In this document: positions 1 through 5,435 of the stretch, piece by piece
Layout of the letters: each line of letters begins with the position of its first letter
Position numbering within the stretch: the stretch's first letter is position 1
Source: CAG-791 sp963657295
GTDB taxonomy: Bacteria > Bacillota > Clostridia > Lachnospirales > Lachnospiraceae
Assembly (NCBI GenBank): GCA_963657295.1
Contig: CAVKMX010000145.1
Span: 1 to 5,469, forward strand
DNA length: 5,469 nt
Direction of reading: 5' to 3'
The notes under the pieces: model-generated
Database searches by the model: none
What the model was told of the DNA's origin: nothing
Seen by the model: only the letters and a program-made list of their open reading frames with translations
Position numbers and translations under genes: made by a program

Positions 1-701
1 CGGCAAAGGTCGGCTTCGTTCCGGCTCTCATCATCGTGCCGCTCATTGTGGCAGCAATCGGCTACTTTGTAGAGAAGGCAACACGCCCGCTGTTCGGCAA
101 GAACATGCTGTACATTATGCTGCTGACCTACGGCGTTGCCTATATGGTGTGCGACATGATGGTCATGATCTGGGGATACAGCATTCGCCTGCTGGCTCTT
201 CCCAGCTTTCTGCAGGGCGGCATTAAGATGTTCGGCATCAGCTTCCCGATATACTACCTCTTTGAGATTGCGGTATCTGCCCTCATTGCCTTTGCCTTCT
301 GGTTCATGATCAACAAGACCAAGCTTGGCATGCTGACCCGTGCCATCATCAGCGACCGTCCGATGGTTGCGAATCTCGGGGTCAACGTCAATCAGATGTT
401 CAGCATCCTGTTCATGATCGGCATCGGCATCGCCGGCCTGGGCGGTGTCCTGAATGCCCCTGTCACAGGCCAGAGCCCCAAGGAGGGTCTGTCTGTTTTC
501 GGCAACGTTATGCCGATCCTGGTAATCGGCGGACTGCGCAACATGGATGGCTGCCTGCCGGCAGCACTGCTCGTTGGTCTGGTGAATGCATTCGGTGCGA
601 TCTATCTGCCGCAGTACTACAATGTTCTGCCTGCAGCGCTGATGGTAATCGCAATGGCAATCAACCCGCAGGGCCTTTTCACCAAGAAGGAGGGACGCTG
701 A
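1..701 (+). CDS. livH: LivH-type branched-chain amino acid ABC transporter permease (5' truncated by window edge)
   Basis: This is an inner-membrane permease subunit of a Liv/HAAT-type ABC importer and would pair with the downstream LivM homologue to form the channel. The reading frame (first full codon at base 3) is open to the window edge, so the true start lies upstream. The GTG at 36 is an internal valine. About 232 residues are visible against roughly 290-300 usual for LivH, so some 60 N-terminal residues are missing. Several hydrophobic segments are visible, followed by the family's cytoplasmic-loop region (TRAIISDRPMVANLGVN), the IAGLGGVL segment and the C-terminal NPQGLF motif typical of LivH. 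Two conserved spots look altered: the usual RA-x-x-QD is RAIISDRP, and the usual GG-x-GS-x-x-G is GGLRNMDG (visible residues 176-183). The stop is one base before livM. The family call is firm; substrate is unknown, and leucine-type specificity should not be assumed. Confidence 0.93.
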   Translation, partial: AKVGFVPALIIVPLIVAAIGYFVEKATRPLFGKNMLYIMLLTYGVAYMVCDMMVMIWGYSIRLLALPSFLQGGIKMFGISFPIYYLFEIAVSALIAFAFWFMINKTKLGMLTRAIISDRPMVANLGVNVNQMFSILFMIGIGIAGLGGVLNAPVTGQSPKEGLSVFGNVMPILVIGGLRNMDGCLPAALLVGLVNAFGAIYLPQYYNVLPAALMVIAMAINPQGLFTKKEGR

Positions 702-702
702 G

Positions 703-1680
703 ATGCTTGGTTCCTGGAAGAAAATCCCGCAGATTAAGCGCCATGCAATCATCGGTGCGGTCGTCTGCTTCGGAATGCTGTTTTACTCTTTCTTTGCAGC
801 GGATTCGGTACTGGACTTCATGAGCCGTACGGTCATTATGATGCTCTTCGCCTCTGCACTGAATATCATTCTGGGCTTTGGAGGACTTCGTCCCCTTGGT
901 ATGTCAACCTATTTCGGCATGGGCTCCTATGCGTATGTCATCCTGGTGGTCCGCCTCGGGTGGTCCAAGCCGCTGGCAATTGTCGGTGCCATGGCGCTGG
1001 CGATGATCATTTCTCTCGGAGTCAATATTCTGTGCCTGCGCGCGAACGATGATCTCGCCTTTGCCTTCATGAGCATGGGCATCAATACGCTGCTGTTCAC
1101 GATGGTTTACAAGATTCCTTATGTCGGATCGGATACCGGACTGACGGGAAATGTCCGGCTGGATTTCGCCAGCGGCTCCCGCGGCAATTTCTACCTGAGT
1201 TTTACGGTGAGCGTGATCTGCATCGTTCTGATCTATCTTTTCTATCACAGTCCCTTTGCCACGGTCCTGAAGGGGAGCCGTGACAACCTGGAGCGGCTGA
1301 CGTTCGTTGGAATGAACACGCAGAATGTCCGTCTGTTCGCCTGTATGATTTCGAGCTTTTTCGTGGCGGTTGCCGGTATTCTGTATGCCATGCGCAACAT
1401 GGGGGCCTTCCCGGTCATGTTCTCAACCAATACCTCTACGGAGGGTCTGGTTATGTGCCTGATCGGAGGAATGCAGGCCTTCTTCGGCCCCATCCTCGGC
1501 GCCGTGATCGTAACCTTTATCTCTACACAGGTTTCGATTCTGACCAACTATTACCAGTTCATCCTGGGCGCCCTCATTGTGTTCTGCGTTCTGTTCCTGC
1601 AGAACGGTCTGCTGCACGACGATGTGACCCGTAATCTGGGGGAACCTGAGAAAAAGGAAAAGGAGACGGACCGGAAATGA
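703..1680 (+). CDS. livM: LivM-type branched-chain amino acid ABC transporter permease
   Basis: This is the second permease subunit of the importer, 325 residues, a normal length for bacterial LivM homologues (E. coli LivM is longer). The start ATG sits 8 bases after a strong AAGGAGGG at 687-694, which lies inside the end of livH. After a basic N-terminus (residues 5-13) come about eight hydrophobic segments. Family landmarks in order are: LNIILGFGGLRPLGMSTYFGMGSYAY (residues 53-78 region, the canonical G-x-x-G-x-x-SLG-x-x-x-F-x-G-x-GAY block in variant form); GLTG at 146-149; the cytoplasmic coupling loop SRDNLERLTFVGMN at 192-205; VAGILYA at 223-229; and GGMQAFFGPILGA at 255-267. The C-terminus is a short charged tail rich in Glu, Lys and Arg. 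The stop overlaps the livG start as ATGA, suggesting coupled translation. The family call is secure; the transported solute cannot be read from the sequence. Confidence 0.95.
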   Translation: MLGSWKKIPQIKRHAIIGAVVCFGMLFYSFFAADSVLDFMSRTVIMMLFASALNIILGFGGLRPLGMSTYFGMGSYAYVILVVRLGWSKPLAIVGAMALAMIISLGVNILCLRANDDLAFAFMSMGINTLLFTMVYKIPYVGSDTGLTGNVRLDFASGSRGNFYLSFTVSVICIVLIYLFYHSPFATVLKGSRDNLERLTFVGMNTQNVRLFACMISSFFVAVAGILYAMRNMGAFPVMFSTNTSTEGLVMCLIGGMQAFFGPILGAVIVTFISTQVSILTNYYQFILGALIVFCVLFLQNGLLHDDVTRNLGEPEKKEKETDRK

Positions 1681-2429
1681 GTGAAGCAATTCTGAAGGTG
1701 GAACACCTTGAGCGTTATTTCGGCGCACTGCATGCCACAAAGGATGTTTCCTTCGAGGTTCCGGAGGGGCAGGTTCGGGCCATCATCGGCCCCAACGGTG
1801 CAGGCAAGTCCACGCTGATGGATCTGATTACCAACCGCACAACCCCGAGCAGCGGAAAGGTTATTTTCCGCGGGGAAGACATTACGGGGCTGGCTCCGAA
1901 TAAGATTGTCCACAAGGGAATGACGAAGTGCTTTCAGATCTCAAAGCTGTTCAGCAATCTGACGGTTTATGAGAATGTCCAGATCGCCCGCATTGAGATG
2001 AACCGGAAGACCTTCAGCATTCTGCCGGTGCGGGATGCCTATCTGAAGGAGGAGGTTGTCACCTACCTGAAGCTGGTCGGACTGGAAGACAAGATGAACG
2101 ATGTGGCAGCGTACCTTTCCTACGGCGATCAGCGGCGCCTGGACATTGCCATTGCCCTGGCGATGGATCCGAAGCTCCTGATTCTGGATGAGCCGGCTGC
2201 CGGTGTGGCCAGAGAGGAGGCCTATACGCTGATGCAGCTGATCCGTGATCTGGCGGTGAAGCGCAAGATGACGATCATCTTCATTGAGCACGACATGGAC
2301 ATTGTCTTTAACTATGCAGACGAGATCTCGGTTCTGCGGGACGGCGAACTGATCGCGAGCGGCACGCCGGATGAGATCAAACAGAATGAATACGTGCAGC
2401 GGGCATATCTTGGAGGTGACATGTCATGA
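1677..2429 (+). CDS. livG: LivG-type ABC transporter ATP-binding protein
   Basis: This is one of the two cytoplasmic ATPases that power the importer, 250 residues, the usual LivG length. All nucleotide-binding motifs are present: Walker A GPNGAGKST at residues 38-46, Q-loop Gln87 in FQISKLF, signature LSYGDQRRL starting at 147, Walker B LLILDEP at 167-173 with Glu172 as catalytic base, and the H-loop histidine His205 in FIEHDMD. The YG-x-QRRL form of the signature and the EPAAG D-loop are characteristic of LivG rather than LivF. The D-loop continues as VAREE where LNP-x-E is more common. The ATG lies inside the livM stop (ATGA) and is preceded by AAAGGAG ending at 1665, 11 bases upstream. The gene ends in another ATGA overlap with livF. 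It should be catalytically competent. Confidence 0.96.
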   Translation: MSEAILKVEHLERYFGALHATKDVSFEVPEGQVRAIIGPNGAGKSTLMDLITNRTTPSSGKVIFRGEDITGLAPNKIVHKGMTKCFQISKLFSNLTVYENVQIARIEMNRKTFSILPVRDAYLKEEVVTYLKLVGLEDKMNDVAAYLSYGDQRRLDIAIALAMDPKLLILDEPAAGVAREEAYTLMQLIRDLAVKRKMTIIFIEHDMDIVFNYADEISVLRDGELIASGTPDEIKQNEYVQRAYLGGDMS

Positions 2430-3139
2430 TTCTCGAACTGAACGATGTACAGGCTTATTATGACAAGAGCCATATCCTGAACGGTGTTACGTTATGCGTG
2501 GAGGAGGGCTCCTCGGTTTGTCTGCTGGGCCGCAACGGTGTCGGCAAATCCACAACGATGAAGACCATCATGGGCATGCTGAATCCGAAGGAGCACTGCA
2601 GAACGGAAGGGTCCATCAAATTCAGCGGCAAGGAGCTGGTCGGAATGCAGAGCCATGCGATTGCACGTCTGGGAATCGCCTATGTGCCGCAGGGACGTCA
2701 TATTTTCCCGACGCTGAGCACCGAGGAGAACCTGCGGGTGGCGGCACGCAAGGGCATCGACGGGAGCGATAAGTGGAACCTGGAAACGGTGTATAAATTC
2801 TTTCCGCGTCTGGAGGAGCGCAAGAATTCCAAGGGCGAAATGCTTTCCGGCGGAGAGAAGCAGATGCTGGCAGTGGCGCGCGGTCTGATGCAGAATCCCA
2901 AGATGATGCTGCTGGATGAGATCACGGAGGGTCTGGCTCCGATCATTGTGGATCAGCTGGCCGTCATGGTGCAGAACCTTCTGGCGGAGGGCGTTACGAT
3001 TCTGATCGCAGAGCAGAATGTGAAGTTCGCAACCAAGGTGAGCAGTGACTGCTACATCCTGGAGCGCGGAGCGGTGGTCCATCATCAGGCAACCAATGAG
3101 CTCTCCGAGGAGACCCGCAAGCAGTATCTCGGATTGTAA
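2426..3139 (+). CDS. livF: LivF-type ABC transporter ATP-binding protein
   Basis: This is the second ATPase of the importer, 237 residues, normal for LivF, and probably forms a heterodimer with LivG. Walker A is GRNGVGKST (35-43), the Q-loop glutamine is Gln89 in YVPQGRHIFP, the signature is LSGGEKQ (140-146), and Walker B is MMLLDE (160-165). The H-loop position is Gln197 in IAEQN; Gln in place of His is the rule in LivF proteins, so this is not a defect. The D-loop reads DEITEGLAP where the family usually has DEPSLGLAP, a mild deviation next to the catalytic Glu165. GGAGGT at 2412-2417, 8 bases before the ATG, together with the ATGA overlap, supports this start. It is the last gene of the tight transporter block; 84 bases separate it from the enzyme gene, with no terminator-like hairpin seen. 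Confidence 0.96.
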   Translation: MILELNDVQAYYDKSHILNGVTLCVEEGSSVCLLGRNGVGKSTTMKTIMGMLNPKEHCRTEGSIKFSGKELVGMQSHAIARLGIAYVPQGRHIFPTLSTEENLRVAARKGIDGSDKWNLETVYKFFPRLEERKNSKGEMLSGGEKQMLAVARGLMQNPKMMLLDEITEGLAPIIVDQLAVMVQNLLAEGVTILIAEQNVKFATKVSSDCYILERGAVVHHQATNELSEETRKQYLGL

Positions 3140-3155
3140 GTGTCATGCGGCAGTG

Positions 3156-3170
3156 ATATTGATTCAAAAT
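3156..3170. promoter_or_regulatory. Near-perfect 15-base palindrome, candidate operator
   Basis: ATATTGATTCAAAAT is an odd-centred inverted repeat in which six of seven arm pairs match (TTGA-T-TCAA core, plus outer AT/AT after one mismatch). It overlaps the -35 side of the proposed promoter for the enzyme gene, a location where a bound repressor would block RNA polymerase. It lacks the central CG common in LacI/CcpA-family operators, so linking it to the LacI-type gene in this window is only a guess. AT-rich palindromes of this size also arise by chance. Confidence 0.3.
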
Positions 3171-3192
3171 AAGCTAGCAGAAGTGATAAAAT
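3163..3192 (+). promoter_or_regulatory. Candidate extended -10 promoter for the lyase/mutase gene
   Basis: TGATAAAAT at 3184-3192 combines a TG extension with TAAAAT, five of six matches to the sigma-70/SigA -10 consensus. A weak -35, TTCAAA (3163-3168), stands 18 bases upstream. Transcription would start around 3199, giving a leader of about 25 bases that contains the AAAGGA ribosome binding site. This AT-rich patch contrasts with the GC-rich genes on both sides. The enzyme gene could therefore be transcribed on its own as well as by read-through from livF. Confidence 0.45.
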
Positions 3193-3223
3193 CTACCAAA
3201 AATCGAGAAAGGATGTCATAATT

Positions 3224-4198
3224 ATGGCTGCAGAGCACTCGATTCGTGAGTTACTGGAAAAAGGGGAGTTTGTCTGGGCTCCCTGCGTTTATGACTGTCT
3301 GTCTGCCCGCTGTGCCGAGATTGTGGGGCACAATGCGGTTCTGGTCAGCAGCTGTGAGCTGGAATACGCGATGAATGGCATTCCGGCCGGTATGTACAAC
3401 TGGGAGGAATATATTTACGCTGCCGAGCGTATCTGCAATTCCACCAGACTGCCTGTCATCATTGACGGTGAGAACGGCGGCGGTACACCGATGCAGGTCT
3501 ATCGCAATGTCAAGCGGCTGGCGGAGGTCGGCGCAATGGCCGTCTCGATTGAGGATACCAACTGCGGAGCCTTTGCTACCGGATATACCTACGCCAGCGG
3601 CTACGGCTACATGGATGCCGAGCGGTGGGCGGCGAATGTGCAGGCTGCCGTGGAGGCCACGAAGGGGACGGACTGCATGGTCATCGCGCGTACCGACTGC
3701 AAGGGCGGCGGTGCACCGCAGACCGGGGCAATTGCGGAATTCGGCGGAATGGGACTGGAAGAGGCAATCCGCCGGGCCGAGATGGGTTATCAGGCCGGTG
3801 CCGAGATCACAATGATTCAGAACATCTGTCACGCGGATTGTGAGGATGAGTGCCGGGAAATCAGCCGGCGTCTGTCCGGACCGGGCAGGTACCTTTTCTA
3901 TCCGGATGTGCATGCCACCGACGGAAAGCCGGATGCCACCCTGGAGCAGATGCAGGAATGGGGCTTTCATCTGGTCAGCAATCATGTCGCGATGAAGGGA
4001 GCTGCCCGCGGTATGCTGGAATTCTTCCGCGAGAATTTCAGGAATAAGAACACGGTGTACAGCGAGAATCACGAGATTGACCCGTCCGGCGAGTTTGACA
4101 TCGGTCATGAGTTCCACCTTTTCAAGTTTGAGGAGTACATTGCTCTGGACAAGAAGTATCGGGCGTACGAAGAGGAGCTTCGCGCGAAGACGGATTGA
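3224..4198 (+). CDS. Isocitrate lyase/PEP mutase superfamily protein, divergent, reaction unknown
   Basis: This 324-residue cytoplasmic enzyme belongs to the isocitrate lyase/phosphoenolpyruvate mutase superfamily, whose (beta/alpha)8 barrels make or break C-C or P-C bonds of 2-oxo and 2-hydroxy acids with Mg2+. Supporting landmarks are APCVYDCLSARCAEIVG (19-35, family pattern PG-x-YDALSAR-x-AE-x-x-G), VSSCELEYAMNGIP (41-54), PVIIDGENGGG (77-87), AVSIEDTNCG (106-115), VIARTD (153-158) and EEAIRRAEMGYQAGAE (179-194). Unlike methylisocitrate lyase, the metal-binding DADTGYG block reads DGENGGG (Asp81 kept, second acid is Glu83), and the catalytic K-[KR]-CGH loop is replaced by TNCGAFATGY. That argues against a standard (methyl)isocitrate lyase or PEP mutase. 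The C-terminal tail (about 270-324) is charged and longer than usual. Eleven cysteines include a C-x3-C-x3-C cluster at 202-210. ATG is preceded by AAAGGA (3208-3213). The gene sits between the importer and a LacI-type regulator; candidate activities include dialkylmalate lyase-like, oxaloacetate hydrolase or decarboxylase chemistry, none demonstrable here. Confidence 0.88.
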   Translation: MAAEHSIRELLEKGEFVWAPCVYDCLSARCAEIVGHNAVLVSSCELEYAMNGIPAGMYNWEEYIYAAERICNSTRLPVIIDGENGGGTPMQVYRNVKRLAEVGAMAVSIEDTNCGAFATGYTYASGYGYMDAERWAANVQAAVEATKGTDCMVIARTDCKGGGAPQTGAIAEFGGMGLEEAIRRAEMGYQAGAEITMIQNICHADCEDECREISRRLSGPGRYLFYPDVHATDGKPDATLEQMQEWGFHLVSNHVAMKGAARGMLEFFRENFRNKNTVYSENHEIDPSGEFDIGHEFHLFKFEEYIALDKKYRAYEEELRAKTD

Positions 4199-4209
4199 CG
4201 GGAAGAGGG

Positions 4210-4264
4210 CGGATGATCTGTCCGATCGCAGCCTGCTGCGGGAGGAGAGATCATCCGGTGTTTT
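4210..4264 (+). terminator. Stem-loop with short T run, probable terminator after the enzyme gene
   Basis: CGGATGATCT (4210-4219) pairs perfectly with AGATCATCCG (4248-4257). Inside it, after a one-base mismatch, TCC/GGA (4221-4223 with 4244-4246) and CGCAG-CCTG-CTGCG (4227-4240) continue the helix around an internal loop, so most of the 48 bases fold into one rod. GTGTTTT follows directly. The site is 12 bases after the enzyme stop codon and upstream of the LacI-type gene, as expected for a rho-independent terminator or partial attenuator. The T run is short and interrupted, so read-through is likely. Confidence 0.55.
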
Positions 4265-4277
4265 CACAGGGGTCTTC

Positions 4278-4298
4278 ATGAAGAGAGAAAGCATATGA
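4278..4298 (+). other. Possible 6-codon mini-ORF coupled to the regulator start
   Basis: ATG at 4278 opens a six-residue frame, MKRESI, whose TGA overlaps the regulator ATG as ATGA, copying the coupling seen in the transporter genes. CAGGGG ending at 4272 could serve as its ribosome binding site, five bases upstream. The regulator's own upstream sequence (AAGAGAGAAAGC) is only a weak Shine-Dalgarno match, so translation by re-initiation is conceivable. A frame this short occurs easily by chance. Confidence 0.15.
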
Positions 4299-5290
4299 CG
4301 ATTTACGATATTGCAAAATTGGCGGGAGTGTCTGCGAGCTCTGTTTCTCGCGTGGTAAATGACAAACCGGGAGTAAATCGCGCTACTCGGATGAAGATTC
4401 AGGCTCTTTTGAAGGAGTATAACTATGTGCCGGATGTCAATGCCCGCAATCTGGTCAGTCAGTCCAACCGTACCATAGGGATTCTGACGGATGACATTGA
4501 TACGCTGCATCAGGTGGAGGGCTGCCACCGCGTGGAATATGAACTGATGCGCAATGGGTATTATTGCTTTGTCAAATACGTGGGCAATGCTCCGGACGCC
4601 ATAGAAAATGCCATACTGGACCTGGCGCGGCATCGGGTGGAGGGTGCAATCTGCCTGGGTGCTTCCTTCCGGAATGTTCAGAAGGTTACGCATGCGGCAG
4701 AACAGCATTTGTCGAGAACGCCGATCGTCATGGCGCACAATATCATGAATTTTCAGAGTCCCAATATTTATACTGTTGGGGCGAACGAGATAGCAGGCAT
4801 TAAGAACTGCGTGCATTTCCTGGCAGGGAAGGGACGGCATAATCTGGTAATGGCCATTAACGAGAAGCGCATCAGTGAGACATTGATCCGCGATTCGTAT
4901 GAATCCGCTGTTCAGGAATGCAGCGGTGTGAAGGGAGATCTCTATACGGGAGTTCCCGCCTCCGTAGACGGAGGAGAGAATCTGGCAGAGCGCCTGCTGC
5001 AGGAGCATCCGGATGTGGACGGAATCCTCTGCGCCAATGACCTGATTGCCATTGGCGTGCTGAATATCCTGAAGGAGAAGGGGATCCAGGTCCCACAGCA
5101 GATTTCACTGATCGGTGAGAACAATTCCTCATTCTGTGAAATCTGCCGCCCGCGGCTGACCTCCCTGGATCCGCTGATTTCCATGTCGAGCATTATGGCG
5201 GCCCGCACACTGATGGATGTGCTGGAGGGAAGAGAGCCGAGCCATCACGTGCTGCTGCAGATGACCATCGTTGAGAGAGGAACCACTTAA
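4295..5290 (+). CDS. LacI-family transcriptional regulator
   Basis: This 331-residue protein has the full LacI/GalR layout and length. Residues 3-22 form the helix-turn-helix (IYDIAKLAGVSASSVSRVVN). YVPDVNARNLV (44-54) matches the hinge helix with its minor-groove leucine (Leu53). From about 59 onward a periplasmic-binding-protein-like effector domain begins at RTIGILTDD and includes VDGILCANDLIAIGVLN. The start gives the standard M-T-I-Y-D-I-A opening, though its ribosome binding site is weak. In the effector domain Arg199 of the usual R-x-x-GF motif is kept as RDSY, but the common GFDD motif reads GENN (274-277), so the ligand may not be an ordinary sugar. Its position after the enzyme and importer suggests it controls them in response to their substrate, probably as a repressor. 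This gene looks a little less GC-biased than the transporter genes. No convincing promoter was seen upstream. Confidence 0.94.
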   Translation: MTIYDIAKLAGVSASSVSRVVNDKPGVNRATRMKIQALLKEYNYVPDVNARNLVSQSNRTIGILTDDIDTLHQVEGCHRVEYELMRNGYYCFVKYVGNAPDAIENAILDLARHRVEGAICLGASFRNVQKVTHAAEQHLSRTPIVMAHNIMNFQSPNIYTVGANEIAGIKNCVHFLAGKGRHNLVMAINEKRISETLIRDSYESAVQECSGVKGDLYTGVPASVDGGENLAERLLQEHPDVDGILCANDLIAIGVLNILKEKGIQVPQQISLIGENNSSFCEICRPRLTSLDPLISMSSIMAARTLMDVLEGREPSHHVLLQMTIVERGTT

Positions 5291-5325
5291 GAGTTACAGA
5301 ATTACGGTTACTGTACAAACGCCCG

Positions 5326-5360
5326 CCGGTGACGGGTCCTGGCGAAGCTGTCCGTCCCGG
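5326..5360. repeat. Inverted repeat/hairpin A
   Basis: CCGG (5326-5329) pairs with CCGG (5357-5360), and after a single bulged T, GACGG (5331-5335) pairs with CCGTC (5352-5356), with a further G-T wobble. A small GC-GAA-GC turn can form at the tip. The right arm could instead fold with downstream bases as GTCC-CCGG-GGAC... around 5354-5364, so two alternative folds compete. Confidence 0.5.
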
Positions 5361-5376
5361 GGACGTTCTCACTCCG

Positions 5377-5435
5377 TGCGAGGGCCTAGCGGTGCTAAGC
5401 TCGCATAAGACGCTTGCAAGCACCGAGGCCTCGCA
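5377..5435. repeat. Long imperfect inverted repeat/hairpin B
   Basis: TGCGAGG (5377-5383) pairs with CCTCGCA (5429-5435), CCT (5385-5387) with AGG (5426-5428), and CGGTGCT (5390-5396) with AGCACCG (5419-5425). This gives 17 pairs interrupted by only a bulged G and a bulged AG on the left side. An inner AAGC/GCTT pairing (5397-5400 with 5412-5415) extends it. The closing right arm could alternatively form GGCCT-CGCA-AGGCC (5427-5440). Confidence 0.6.

Noticed and set aside
36..38. GTG as the start of livH
   Set aside because: The frame is open upstream to the window edge and encodes further hydrophobic residues, and LivH proteins are longer. The GTG is an internal Val codon.
3014..3016. Gln in place of the H-loop His in LivF, taken as a possible defect
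   Set aside because: The IAEQN form is normal for LivF-type ATPases, so it does not suggest loss of function.
2492..3085. A 197-codon minus-strand open frame inside livF
   Set aside because: It is fully antisense to an ATPase gene with all motifs intact, and its composition looks like a shadow frame.
3827..3853. C-x3-C-x3-C in the enzyme as a radical SAM-type iron-sulfur motif
   Set aside because: The spacing does not match C-x3-C-x2-C, and the surrounding sequence clearly belongs to the isocitrate lyase/PEP mutase barrel.
3251..5008. A 585-codon open frame on the minus strand running antisense across the enzyme gene, the gap and most of the regulator
   Set aside because: Its predicted protein is rich in His, Arg and Leu with no recognisable motif, and it lies opposite two convincing genes. 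Third-position C/G bias on the plus strand explains the lack of stops. Its continuity across the intergenic gap is curious but not evidence of a gene.
5377..5435. tRNA, 5S rRNA or CRISPR repeat in the structured end region
   Set aside because: There is no cloverleaf with T-arm or anticodon features, no 5S-like sequence and no regularly spaced repeats with spacers. Only one long imperfect hairpin fits.
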